DNA from: a virus
Strand: one strand, 5' to 3'
IMG/VR virus record: IMGVR_UViG_3300046532_002190
Coordinates: 1-40,369 of that record
Length of the DNA: 40,369 nt
Under the pieces are notes generated by a model. That model searched no databases and was not told where the DNA came from. It worked only from the letters and a program-made list of their open reading frames with translations. Shown here one piece after another: positions 7,478 through 16,313 of the stretch; the first letter of the stretch is position 1, and each line of letters opens with the position of its first letter. Position numbers and translations under genes: made by a program.

Positions 7478-8259
7478 AAAAAGGCAAAGCATATAATAAA
7501 AAAGACTTTAAAGATAAAAATAATAATAAAGTATCATTATTAAACGATCAGCCTTTAGATAAGAATTTAAAAAGTCTAAAGGTAGGGGATTCTTTATCTA
7601 GAATTCAACTCTCTAAAGATAAAGTTAAAATTGGAAAATTAGAAGTTGATAGTACTGGCTCTGCTTATTACAATGGTTTGGAAATAGCCACTGGATCCCA
7701 TTTATCTTATTCAGATTCTGATGCTTTAGCTGCAGTTAATGCTACTACTAGTATAACTACTACTTGTGATAGTCCTAATACAGATATAGATGTTAATGTT
7801 GCGAATTTAGAGGATAGATTAGGCGACTTAACCTCTAATACAGTTACAGTAGGAGTAGATTCTGATACTGATGTAAAATTTAATGGTCAAATACAGATAG
7901 GGCAGAGTGCAGGTTGGTTCAATATGCCTACAGTTACTCAAGCCCTTGGCTATATTGTTTGGTGTTGGACAGAAGGTAACAAACAACACATAGTTTTGAC
8001 GAGTGGTGCTAATTTTATTACATTTGATACTTGGCATCCTCCACATAAAGGTAATTATACTTTAAAAGTAACACAACCTGCAAGTGGAGCTGGGGGAACA
8101 ATAAGTACCTGGTCTGCCACTGGTGCAGGTAATAACATAAAATGGGCAGGAGGAGCTGCTCCTGTATTATCAACTGCTAATGATGCTATAGATATTGTTT
8201 CATTCTATTTTGATGGAACAGACTACTTTGGCGTAGCGAGTTTGAACTTTTCATTATGA
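7474..8259 (+). CDS. Fibre-like virion protein, apparent non-standard (AUA) start
   Basis: The frame is open from 7471, and the residues before the first standard start (TTG at 7678) look coding: a Lys/Asn-rich lead, then SLKVGDSLSRIQLSKDKVKIGKLEVDSTG, a phrase typical of phage fibre proteins (VGD...LxxS.D.V.I.G.LEV.G). No ATG, GTG or TTG lies between 7471 and 7678. The best start is ATA at 7474, with AGGT five bases ahead and overlapping the previous stop. The C-terminus (PHKGNYTLKVTQP, IKWAGGAAP, FDGTDYFGVASLNF) is a common fibre ending. It would be 261 residues. Binding of a host receptor is an inference. Confidence 0.7.
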   Translation: MKKGKAYNKKDFKDKNNNKVSLLNDQPLDKNLKSLKVGDSLSRIQLSKDKVKIGKLEVDSTGSAYYNGLEIATGSHLSYSDSDALAAVNATTSITTTCDSPNTDIDVNVANLEDRLGDLTSNTVTVGVDSDTDVKFNGQIQIGQSAGWFNMPTVTQALGYIVWCWTEGNKQHIVLTSGANFITFDTWHPPHKGNYTLKVTQPASGAGGTISTWSATGAGNNIKWAGGAAPVLSTANDAIDIVSFYFDGTDYFGVASLNFSL

Positions 8260-10325
8260 ATAAAGCTGTGAATAGAACAACCACTCAAATATCTAATAAT
8301 AAATATAAAGTTTATACTAAACAATCTCCTATTAATTATAAAAAGTCAGATGGTTCTTATGAAGAAATAGATTTAACATTTCAAGATACAACATCTACTA
8401 TTGGAAATATTTCTTTAATGGACAAAGGTATAATTAGTGTAGGAAAAAGAAAAGGAAATAATCCACATAAAGTAGTTGGTATTAGACCTGATAAGAATCA
8501 ACATTTAGGAACTCAGCAATTAGAATTTAGTTTAGTTAATGTAGAGCTTAATGGAGAAAATCAAGATTTTAATGTTGAGACTGATCTAGAGGTAAAATTA
8601 AAAGCATCTAAAGTTTTTCAATTAGTAAAATTAAACAAGGAATTTAACGATTGTAAAATAGAATTCGATATATATTGCAAAGGACTTGAGCTACAGAATA
8701 TTAAATATGATAGTAATAAAACTATTCGTGATTATGGGTTTAATTTAAATAATGTTGGCGAAGATAATGGTAACTCTATGCTAAATACACATAACAATTA
8801 TACGAATTTAAATAAAGATATTCCATATTTAGATTTCACAGTAGGTAAAATTAATAATGAATTTATAACTATGGGACAATATACTGAATCAGAAGAATTT
8901 GGAAGTTCAGATTTAAGTAATTATAGCATACACGAAGATATGTATACTCATGGTAGCGCTGTTTATTATAAAGATACTATTGTATTTACTATTAATGCAT
9001 ATAATATTTCTAATTTTGAAGAAATAATTTTAAATAATTTATGCAATATGTATAGTCTAGAAGTATTTGATGATGGAGGTTATGGTAAATATCTTACAAA
9101 AGATAATAAAAAAGTAATAGGGTATTATATTAAAGATAACTCATTTGTAGGTTTTATCAATACAGAAGAAATAACGAATCAAATAAAAAATTTATTCCAA
9201 AGAAAAACATTTCAAGATACTTCTTACTTAAATATAACTTTAGAAACTTTTTGCAATGATATTGTAGAAATATTTAATAAAGATTTAACAATAGAAGTAG
9301 ACAATAACTACTATAAAGGGGGTTCATTTCAATTTAAAATAAATAATGAATCTTTCTTTATAAATAAACCAATTGCATTTGATAAAGATTACAATGTATT
9401 GGACTATGACACATATCATACATTAAAAGATAATGGAGATGGGAGTTATAGGTATACTAAAATTTTAAATATCAATTCTGCATTATTACATAATACTGCT
9501 AAATATATTGATGTTAATCTATCGACAATACAATCTGATGCATATTTACCTGTATATAATTCATCATCAGTAAAAAGTACAACAGTATTAACTGCTGCAA
9601 GAAATGCAACATCTTCAACAGGTTTCACAATACAGACAGGTATTGTTGATTTTTCATCAACACATCTTCTATCGATTGGTTCAAGGTTTAATCAAACTTA
9701 TAGTAGTGGTCAATTTGGTAGTTCAGTATCAAGACAATCAAGGTACTATCAAACACATCACGCATTTGATACATCTGTAATAACAGACACAGTAAGTAGC
9801 GCAAAGTATAAAATTAGTGCGTCTTGCGTAGATGACAAAAGTTCTACATCAGCGATTAATCTTATTGCATTAAAATCTACTTATGATGGAACTGATTATG
9901 ATCAAGCTACTGCTAGTGGTCAAGCATTAGAAATGGCAACATGGAATGATTTTGATGGATTTACATCTGATTGGGACTCAGATGATATTACTGAATATTC
10001 ATCTTCAACAAGTATATCAGACACTGCGTCGACACTTACTTATGTTTCACAGGAATTTGTTATGAATGCTGATGCTAAGACAGATATTGAAAATAATAAC
10101 ACTTTTAGTATAACTGCAATAGACCACGACGAGTTTTATCAAAATTCAAATGATTCATCATGGGGTACTTTTCCAAGTGCTACAGCTAACTATGACTATA
10201 GAAGAATTCTTTCTGTTGGACAACCTGATAATACTCTCGAAGCAGATAGACCTTATCTAGAAGTAACAACAACGATAGTGTCTACTCCAGTTGAAAATGC
10301 TACATTTTTTGGAACTAATTTTTAA
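8256..10325 (+). CDS. Virion structural protein, putative fibre or spike
   Basis: 689 residues, coupled by ATGA to the gene before. The N-terminal third is beta-rich with the segment SPINYKKSDGSYEEIDLTFQD. The middle is Asn/Tyr/Asp-rich, and the C-terminal third (from about 430) is Ser/Thr-rich, ending in DYRRILSVGQ, then RPYLEVTTTIV, which resembles the carbohydrate-binding-like beta sandwiches that close with 'RPYLEVTY'. There is no collagen repeat or chaperone domain. The position after the lysis block and before head-tail connectors points to a virion decoration or fibre protein. Confidence 0.6.
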   Translation: MNKAVNRTTTQISNNKYKVYTKQSPINYKKSDGSYEEIDLTFQDTTSTIGNISLMDKGIISVGKRKGNNPHKVVGIRPDKNQHLGTQQLEFSLVNVELNGENQDFNVETDLEVKLKASKVFQLVKLNKEFNDCKIEFDIYCKGLELQNIKYDSNKTIRDYGFNLNNVGEDNGNSMLNTHNNYTNLNKDIPYLDFTVGKINNEFITMGQYTESEEFGSSDLSNYSIHEDMYTHGSAVYYKDTIVFTINAYNISNFEEIILNNLCNMYSLEVFDDGGYGKYLTKDNKKVIGYYIKDNSFVGFINTEEITNQIKNLFQRKTFQDTSYLNITLETFCNDIVEIFNKDLTIEVDNNYYKGGSFQFKINNESFFINKPIAFDKDYNVLDYDTYHTLKDNGDGSYRYTKILNINSALLHNTAKYIDVNLSTIQSDAYLPVYNSSSVKSTTVLTAARNATSSTGFTIQTGIVDFSSTHLLSIGSRFNQTYSSGQFGSSVSRQSRYYQTHHAFDTSVITDTVSSAKYKISASCVDDKSSTSAINLIALKSTYDGTDYDQATASGQALEMATWNDFDGFTSDWDSDDITEYSSSTSISDTASTLTYVSQEFVMNADAKTDIENNNTFSITAIDHDEFYQNSNDSSWGTFPSATANYDYRRILSVGQPDNTLEADRPYLEVTTTIVSTPVENATFFGTNF

Positions 10326-10373
10326 TTTAAAAAGAAATATGTATATTAATAGTACAGAAAAGGACATAATTTT

Positions 10374-11183
10374 ATGAGTTTAGCTGGAAAGAAACTAAAA
10401 GAAAGATATAGTTCCTTGCTAAATCTTAATGTAGAGAATACTACTGGTATTAGTGACCATAGTCTTCATACTATTAAGGATGGCATTGGAACAGAAAGTT
10501 CTCTAGCTGTATCAACAACTAAGGTTTTAGTTACACCTTTATTGAATAGTAGTGCAACTCTTCTTGTTGAAACTGCTAATGGAGAAGATATACTTAGTGT
10601 TGATACTGGTAATAAAAAAGTATTAGTAAATTCTGGACAAAGCGTAGCGAATACTGCAATTAAAACTTTTCAAATGTCTGATGGGAGTCCTCTATTCGCA
10701 GGAACTCATAGTCCAATCAGTGCTTATTCACATAATAGTATGAGTGGATCATCAAGTCCAACGCTTATTAATTTTGGTAGTTCAGCAAATCCAATTGATA
10801 CAGTGACTATAACTAGTAATGCTTATCAGTATCCAAATGTATTATGGAGACCTTCTTCTAATTTAAAATTAGAATCTATGGATTATGCAATCGCATGTAA
10901 TGATGCTAGTACTATTAATATTCATTTAATGCAATATGATATTGTAGCTGGAAGTGGAAGTACTGCAGGAGATTTGTCAAATGGAACATGTATTGCCTTA
11001 ACTGGATCAGGATTAGGTAGTCTATCTCCAGTTACAGTTGGTGATGATAGGATATCAACAGGGTATTGCACTCTCCTATCTACAGATCTACCTGCTGATA
11101 AAGCATATGCTGTATGTATTGAGAATGTTGGTACTACAGGAGATGTAACGATAGTTGTTAATTTACAATATTATATTAAATAA
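10374..11183 (+). CDS. Putative head or tail fibre protein
   Basis: 269 residues, AAAGGA ribosome site. The N-terminus begins MSLAGKKLKERYSSLLNL, then TIKDGIGTESSLAVSTTKVLV and a repeated beta pattern (LLVETANGEDILSVDTGNKKVLV) like the shaft start of many phage fibres. The C-terminal 170 residues form a Ser/Thr/Gly-rich beta domain (YPNVLWRPSSNLKLESMDY ... GDVTIVVNLQYYIK). A virion surface role is likely. The exact location (head fibre or tail) cannot be told from sequence. Confidence 0.55.
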   Translation: MSLAGKKLKERYSSLLNLNVENTTGISDHSLHTIKDGIGTESSLAVSTTKVLVTPLLNSSATLLVETANGEDILSVDTGNKKVLVNSGQSVANTAIKTFQMSDGSPLFAGTHSPISAYSHNSMSGSSSPTLINFGSSANPIDTVTITSNAYQYPNVLWRPSSNLKLESMDYAIACNDASTINIHLMQYDIVAGSGSTAGDLSNGTCIALTGSGLGSLSPVTVGDDRISTGYCTLLSTDLPADKAYAVCIENVGTTGDVTIVVNLQYYIK

Positions 11184-11198
11184 GGAAAGAGGATTTAG

Positions 11199-12737
11199 AT
11201 GGCAAATATAACAAAAAGATTAGTAGCTCCTATAAATGCTAATGAAGTATCAGAGTATAATATGGAGTTTGGATATGAGGCAACTGGAACTGCAGTATTA
11301 GAAGTTAGTAAGACTAGAGCTGCAGGAACTTCTGTACAACCAAAACAAATTTACATTGAGAATATAAGTAAAACTCCAATTGGAATTAATATAAAATTAC
11401 CTAGATATGAAGCTACAGGAGTAGTGACTGCAAATTACGATTATCCAACTTTTATAATAAAGCCTGGGGAATTTATGTTCTTGCCAACATCTGGATTAGT
11501 ATCAAGCAATAGCGAAACTTTTCTTTCAGGTACAGACGAACCAGATTTTGTTCCTACAGCTCAAACAGATTCAGGTGTAAACTTAGGTGCGCATATTACT
11601 CTTACTACTGACCCCCTTCAAATTCAAACTCAAGCTGTAGACGCAGTGACAGCAGATACTCCAACAGAAGCATTTAGAGTTGGAGACTTTATAGAGCTTG
11701 GTTCAGCATTAGCTACAGTGGGTGATTTTAAAGAAGTTTTACAAGTAAAATCAATAGATAGTAGTATTCTTATGACATGCTACAGAGGTTTAAAGGGAAC
11801 AGAAATAGGAGAGAGAGCTGATACTAATTACACTACTGGACATTCAGATGGAGCAAGTATAAAGTTTTCAACATTCAATCATCTTACTGATGTTAATACT
11901 AGTGTAATAACAGGATTAGATGGAAAGTTTACTTGTTCTAGTTTTTTTGGAAGAGGTAGATCTACTAATTTTACAGGTATACTACCAGGAAGTATTACTT
12001 TTAAATTCTACGAGAAAGCATATCAAGAGATGGGATTTACATCTATATCTAAAGGGTCAGAGACTGGATTAACAGCATCAGCAACATATGTCTTTGGTAT
12101 AATATTGGATGGTGGTTCTGCAACTGACATTAGTTTTACAACTGATTCTTCAAATCTACGATTTGGTGGTGCAAATGGAATTATTGCAAAAATGCAAAAT
12201 GCATTAAATAGTAAATTCACAGATGCGACTTCTGCTTTATTTGAAAAGTCTGGAACTATTAATATTATAAATGGAGATTTAAGAATAATATCAAACTCTA
12301 GGAAGACTACTTCCTCTGTTATTCTTTCTGATCAAGCAGTTCCTGGAACGACTTCTTTACTCCATGCTTCTACTAGAGCAGGTAGATTTCCATTAATAGC
12401 AAATGTAAGAGAGACAATTCCTCCTAGGATACCAGACGATAGTATTTATGATCAAGTAACAGGAGATGCTCTTCCAAATAGCAGTAAGTTTGCTACTGAT
12501 GATGGTTTTGGTAATATAAGTGGAGTGGCAACAGGTGTAATTAATTATGATTCAGGTGCATTTAATATAACTGGTCCAGCTAATTCCAGTTTTGTTGTAT
12601 CTTGTGCTATCACTACTCCTCATGCAGGAGCTATAAATTCTAACCATGCATATAAAAAGAATGGCATAAAAAAGATAACAATGAATTGTTTAAATAGAAA
12701 AACTAGAGCTAAAGTTAAAATTAAGGTTTATAGTTAG
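11199..12737 (+). CDS. Virion structural protein of unknown role
   Basis: 512 residues, with GGAAAGAGG upstream. The first 90 residues include LEVSKTRAAGTSVQPKQIYIENIS and IIKPGEFMFLPTSG, a beta sandwich common among proteins found next to connectors in marine phages. Beta-rich segments follow throughout, and the very C-terminus is basic (NRKTRAKVKIKVYS). I recognise it only as a structural type. It could decorate the capsid or form part of the neck. It lies between fibre-like genes and the head-tail connector. Confidence 0.5.
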   Translation: MANITKRLVAPINANEVSEYNMEFGYEATGTAVLEVSKTRAAGTSVQPKQIYIENISKTPIGINIKLPRYEATGVVTANYDYPTFIIKPGEFMFLPTSGLVSSNSETFLSGTDEPDFVPTAQTDSGVNLGAHITLTTDPLQIQTQAVDAVTADTPTEAFRVGDFIELGSALATVGDFKEVLQVKSIDSSILMTCYRGLKGTEIGERADTNYTTGHSDGASIKFSTFNHLTDVNTSVITGLDGKFTCSSFFGRGRSTNFTGILPGSITFKFYEKAYQEMGFTSISKGSETGLTASATYVFGIILDGGSATDISFTTDSSNLRFGGANGIIAKMQNALNSKFTDATSALFEKSGTINIINGDLRIISNSRKTTSSVILSDQAVPGTTSLLHASTRAGRFPLIANVRETIPPRIPDDSIYDQVTGDALPNSSKFATDDGFGNISGVATGVINYDSGAFNITGPANSSFVVSCAITTPHAGAINSNHAYKKNGIKKITMNCLNRKTRAKVKIKVYS

Positions 12738-12745
12738 GAGATAAT

Positions 12746-13705
12746 ATGGCAGCCTCACCAGTATATTGTACAGCAAGAGATGTTAAAGATGTATTCCCTA
12801 ATATGGATAAGTATGATGATAAGATACCTGTTTATGGTTGGGTATCTGATGCACAGGCTAATACATATCAAGCAGGGAATTGTGGAAATATAACAGCATT
12901 ATTCTTAGATGGTAAAAATTTAGGTGCAGCAAAAGCTAGTATAGTATTATGTGTTGGAAATCAAGATTGGTTTTATGATGATGTTAATGATGTTGTGTAT
13001 TATTTTCATTCAAGTATTAACCCAGTTGATTCACTTATAGAATCAGGAGAAGATTATGTTACATTAGTAGCTAGAGTTATGTCTAATGCTAGTAGATTTT
13101 TTGACTCTAGGGTAGATTCAGGTATACCACGAGATATGTTTAAAAATAGAAAAGGTGTTTTTGATTATATGATAGTTAGAACAACTTCTTTATTAGCAGC
13201 TTATTTCTTATCATCTTCAAAAGAACCTGGGAGTGAATTATCAGAAAACTTCTTAAAAGAAGCTAATTTCAATTTAGATCAGATAAATACAGGTCAAAGC
13301 AAATTATCATATCAAGTATCGTCTGATTCATCATCTGGTGTATTAAGAGATGTATCTACTATAGAAGCTACCTCATTAAGAATAGTTGATACGAGAGGTT
13401 CTTATAAAGGTGTATATGATTGTTTAAAAATTATAATAACTACTCCTGGTGTTATTGGAGTTGCTAAATTTGATGTTTATGCAGGCGATAATCAAGGAAT
13501 AAAAACAAATAAAATAGTAGATGGACAGATTATAAGTGGACTCTATCAGTCTATTGGTAGTGGATTGCAAATTAGATTCGCTGGATTAAATGCTGATTCA
13601 GCATCTATAGAAAATGATGAGTGGGAGATGGAGGTCTGGGGAGTTAGAGAATCTATGGATGGATCTCCTGGTTCAAGTAGGAATACACAAATGACAAGAA
13701 CTTAG
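12746..13705 (+). CDS. Putative head-tail connector with C-terminal beta domain
   Basis: 319 residues, with AGGAGAT upstream. Residues 1-180 include CTARDVKDVFPNMDKYDDK at the N-terminus and a helical block about 95-180 (MSNASRFFDSRVDSGIPRDM, then RTTSLLAAYFL), the layout of gp6/gp15-type connector proteins (an alpha bundle that plugs below the portal). The last 120 residues are a separate beta-rich part ending in NDEWEMEVWG. Together with the next gene it would close the head and join the tail. Confidence 0.6.
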   Translation: MAASPVYCTARDVKDVFPNMDKYDDKIPVYGWVSDAQANTYQAGNCGNITALFLDGKNLGAAKASIVLCVGNQDWFYDDVNDVVYYFHSSINPVDSLIESGEDYVTLVARVMSNASRFFDSRVDSGIPRDMFKNRKGVFDYMIVRTTSLLAAYFLSSSKEPGSELSENFLKEANFNLDQINTGQSKLSYQVSSDSSSGVLRDVSTIEATSLRIVDTRGSYKGVYDCLKIIITTPGVIGVAKFDVYAGDNQGIKTNKIVDGQIISGLYQSIGSGLQIRFAGLNADSASIENDEWEMEVWGVRESMDGSPGSSRNTQMTRT

Positions 13706-13738
13706 AAAGTTGTTTATATGAAAGATTTTAACTAAATT

Positions 13739-14188
13739 ATGCCCACAAGTTATACAAATATATGGAACGATAAGATACTTAAAAACCTTAAAAGTTTTTT
13801 AAGAACTGAATTCCAAGCCTCTACACCTGTTTATATAGGAGGGTATAGAAAGGCAGGAAATGAATCTTTGAGATTAGTTCCTATTGAGAGTGTCTTAATA
13901 GACAGAAGTAGTCTCAATAATCTTAGAAGATATTCAGTTGGAGTATATTATTACTATAGTCTCAAGAATGTTCAAGAAAGCTCTTTTATGGAACATGTGT
14001 TGGCTAGAGTTTCTCGAATTGAGAAAGTGTTTAATAACAATTGTGAGATAGAAAAAACAGATGGAAATCATTACTTTGAAGGAATTCTAACTAGTACAAT
14101 TTTAGATGCAGAGTTAATAGATGAGCCAGAAGATTTTTCTGGGTATATAGTTAGATGGAACTTTAATTGTAAAAATTTAGGAATTTAA
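13739..14188 (+). CDS. Putative tail terminator / neck protein
   Basis: 149 residues between connector and major tail protein. The start IWNDKILKNLKSFLRTEF and the strand VGVYYYYS with the closing SGYIVRWNFNCKNLG have the alpha-beta rhythm of tail terminator proteins (lambda gpU-like: N-terminal helix, then strands, final strand with an aromatic). This comes from order and fold impression, not a catalytic motif. The ribosome site is weak. Confidence 0.5.
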   Translation: MPTSYTNIWNDKILKNLKSFLRTEFQASTPVYIGGYRKAGNESLRLVPIESVLIDRSSLNNLRRYSVGVYYYYSLKNVQESSFMEHVLARVSRIEKVFNNNCEIEKTDGNHYFEGILTSTILDAELIDEPEDFSGYIVRWNFNCKNLGI

Positions 14189-14200
14189 ATGGGAGAAAGC

Positions 14201-14422
14201 ATGAAAATAAAATATGTTCAAAAAAGAGGTCTTGAAAGGGTTGAATTAAAAAACTACCCTACAGATATTAAGCAAAAAATAAAAGACCTTCTTAATGGAA
14301 AATCTGTAGCATTAAGCGAAGAAGAATTAATAGATAATAGCTTATCACAATTTTTAAAAGAAGAAATTAAAAAAGAAAAAAATAATCCAAAAAAGGGAGG
14401 AGTAAAAGATGGCACTAAGTAA
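14201..14422 (+). CDS. Small basic/acidic helical protein before the major tail gene
   Basis: I use the ATG at 14201 because GGGAG (14191-14195) lies five bases before it. The upstream in-frame ATG at 14189 directly follows the previous stop and would overlap that site. The 73 residues start KIKYVQKRGLERVELKNYP, have a charged helical middle and a Lys-rich end. Its 3' end overlaps the major tail gene by 14 bases and carries that gene's ribosome site (GGGAGGAG). No family recognised. Confidence 0.55.
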   Translation: MKIKYVQKRGLERVELKNYPTDIKQKIKDLLNGKSVALSEEELIDNSLSQFLKEEIKKEKNNPKKGGVKDGTK

Positions 14423-15533
14423 AAATATATATTCTGGAAAACAATGGAAAGTAGGCATAAAACCTCAAGCAGCATTTGGGACTGCAATAGCAGTATCTGC
14501 TCCTTTTACGCAAATGCCTCTTATGGATGTTTCGCTACCAAGTATTACCTCAATGGAGGGTGGAGGAATGAAAGCTGGAGCTGCAGGCTCAGGAATGCTA
14601 CCTCATGATGGTCATTTTTTTAGAAGTGAAAAAGGTGGAGAAGTGACTTGGAGTTTTGAAATGCCTTGTGAATTAGAATGGGCAGCTCAGATGTTTGGAT
14701 CAGTATTCCAAAATGTTGTTCAAACTGATGTTAGTGATGATACAGTAGCTCCATTTGTTAGTACTACAACTTTAAATAAAGACTCATCTAGACCTGTATG
14801 GGGAACAGTTGCTAGTGGATTACCTGCTTACTACACAATAGCATTTGATAGTGCTAGAGCTGGTGAAGATTTTGTAATGAGTGATGCTATATTAAGAACC
14901 TTAACATTAAGTTGTGACCCATCTTCAAATGAAGGAAGATGTTATTTATCAGGTGAATTTTATAGTTCAAAACCTTTAGCAAGAGAACAAACATTAAGTG
15001 GTGCTTGGACTTATAGAACTCAGTCATATATGTATCCTGATTTTGTAACTAGAACACTAGATGTGGAAGGGGCAGCTCAAGATATATTTCTTAGTACATT
15101 TGAAGTAACAGTAAATAATAATGCTTCTAGATTAGGAATGAATGCTGATGGAAGTGGAGAGTTCTTTAAATGGGGTGTTCCTGAATTAGAAATCACTGGT
15201 AGTATGAGAGTTAAATATGATGCAGAGATTAACACTGGTGCAGCGACTAATCCTATGGATGACTTTCTTGAAGGAACTTCTTCTACTTTAAAGATAAGTA
15301 ATACTACAGCATTTGGCACACCTGCAGTAGCAGGTGAATATAGTATATTAGCTCGTATAATGTATACAGGAACTCCTGAGTTAGATTTATCAAGTGATGA
15401 TGGAGTTTACTTTACTCTTCCATATAAAGTAGTTCAAGAAACATCTGATAGTCAGGGATATATTGCTGCAGATACAGGTGGTGGATCTTTTATCTATACA
15501 GTGGCTAATAGTACTTTAATTGCAAATTGGTAA
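14409..15533 (+). CDS. Major tail (tube) protein
   Basis: 374 residues. The N-terminus, NIYSGKQWKVGIKPQAAFGT, matches tail tube proteins of the type 'G....A.E..FGT..', followed by a beta-rich body with many Gly/Thr (EVTWSFEMPCELEW; LEITGSMRVKYDAE) and a C-terminal beta domain (LPYKVVQETSDSQGYIAADTG). It has a strong ribosome site and lies directly upstream of the frameshifted chaperone pair and the tape measure, where siphoviruses keep this gene. Confidence 0.8.
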   Translation: MALSKNIYSGKQWKVGIKPQAAFGTAIAVSAPFTQMPLMDVSLPSITSMEGGGMKAGAAGSGMLPHDGHFFRSEKGGEVTWSFEMPCELEWAAQMFGSVFQNVVQTDVSDDTVAPFVSTTTLNKDSSRPVWGTVASGLPAYYTIAFDSARAGEDFVMSDAILRTLTLSCDPSSNEGRCYLSGEFYSSKPLAREQTLSGAWTYRTQSYMYPDFVTRTLDVEGAAQDIFLSTFEVTVNNNASRLGMNADGSGEFFKWGVPELEITGSMRVKYDAEINTGAATNPMDDFLEGTSSTLKISNTTAFGTPAVAGEYSILARIMYTGTPELDLSSDDGVYFTLPYKVVQETSDSQGYIAADTGGGSFIYTVANSTLIANW

Positions 15534-15549
15534 ATTAACAGGAGATAAA

Positions 15550-15858
15550 ATGGCAAAAAAAATCGTGGAATTGTCGTCTAAAAGAAAAGTTGAATTGAGA
15601 GAATTAAGTGTGGATGATATGGATCATTGTTCTGATCTTATTAAACTTGAAACATCTGATAATGGACAAACAATTATTAATGGATTAAATAAAGCTCGTA
15701 CTGCTTGGCTTAGAAGAGGTATTGCAGGTGGAGATTTTAAAAATTTCGCAAAGAATACTAACAATTATCCATCTGACTCAGTAATAAAACAATTGTCTGA
15801 TGAAGAGAAGAATGAACTTTCTTTAGCTATACAGGAATATCAAAAGCTGGGGGAATAG
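15550..15858 (+). CDS. Tail assembly chaperone, short form (G-like)
   Basis: I use ATG 15550, preceded by AGGAG (15540-15544), not the in-frame ATG at 15520 inside the tail gene. The 102-residue product (start MAKKIVELSSKRKVELRELS) is charged and helical, as are lambda gpG-type chaperones that coat the tape measure until the tube forms. It ends with TAG at 15856 immediately after G-GGG-GAA, where a fraction of ribosomes is expected to slip back one base to make the longer form. Confidence 0.78.
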   Translation: MAKKIVELSSKRKVELRELSVDDMDHCSDLIKLETSDNGQTIINGLNKARTAWLRRGIAGGDFKNFAKNTNNYPSDSVIKQLSDEEKNELSLAIQEYQKLGE

Positions 15859-16313
15859 ATTCCCTTGCACTATCTATTAATGTTCATTTAGATAATTGGT
15901 GTAAGGGGTGTAATAATCATTCCTTTCCTTATAAAAGTCAGATTCCAATAAGGATAGATAATAAGTATCCTATTTATGAATTTAAAAGTAAAGAAGATGT
16001 TATACATGTTTTAAATCTTCTTTCTAAAGAAATAGACAATAAAAATGCGAAAGGCAATTCTTATGATAAGGCTTATGCTATATCTATACAGTTGCCTTTT
16101 TTTTCATGTCCTAATGTTTTTTTAGAAGATAGTTGCCAAGAAGATATAGGAAGGTTTATATACTCTAAGGAATTTTCTGTTCCTCCATATATAGGAGCGT
16201 ATGGAGATCAACCTAGGAAGTGGATTGAAAAAAGTTTTATAATTAATAGCGCTCTTGAAACAAAGAAATATCAGGAGCAAAAAAAAGCACAACAAAGGAG
16301 TAAAAGTGGCTAA
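15550..16313 (+). CDS. Tail assembly chaperone, frameshifted long form (GT-like)
   Basis: The -1 frame is open from 15816 to the stop at 16311-16313 and has no good start of its own; the only standard start, TTG 16092, is internal. A -1 slip at 15849-15855 would give 102 plus about 152 residues. The second part has a Cys pair and aromatics (WCKGCNNHSFPY), a helical middle and a basic Gln/Lys end (QEQKKAQQRSKSG). In lambda and many siphoviruses the extension links the tape measure to tail tube subunits. It overlaps the tape-measure start by eight bases. Gene order and frame make this a confident case. Confidence 0.8.
15849..15855 (+). promoter_or_regulatory. Probable -1 ribosomal frameshift site
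   Basis: G GGG GAA just before the zero-frame TAG (15856-15858). The P-site codon GGG re-pairs perfectly one base back (15849-15851). The A-site change from GAA to GGA is imperfect, so slippage would mainly be P-site driven next to a stop codon. The -1 frame opens only at 15816, so the slip must lie in 15816-15858, and this is the best slippery run there. Confidence 0.7.

Noticed and set aside
7328-8259. A fusion of the 49-residue membrane protein to the fibre by -1 frameshift
   Set aside because: The A-run allows slippage in principle, but a membrane helix joined to a fibre makes little sense and the heptamer T AAA AAA pairs poorly in the P site; an AUA start is simpler.
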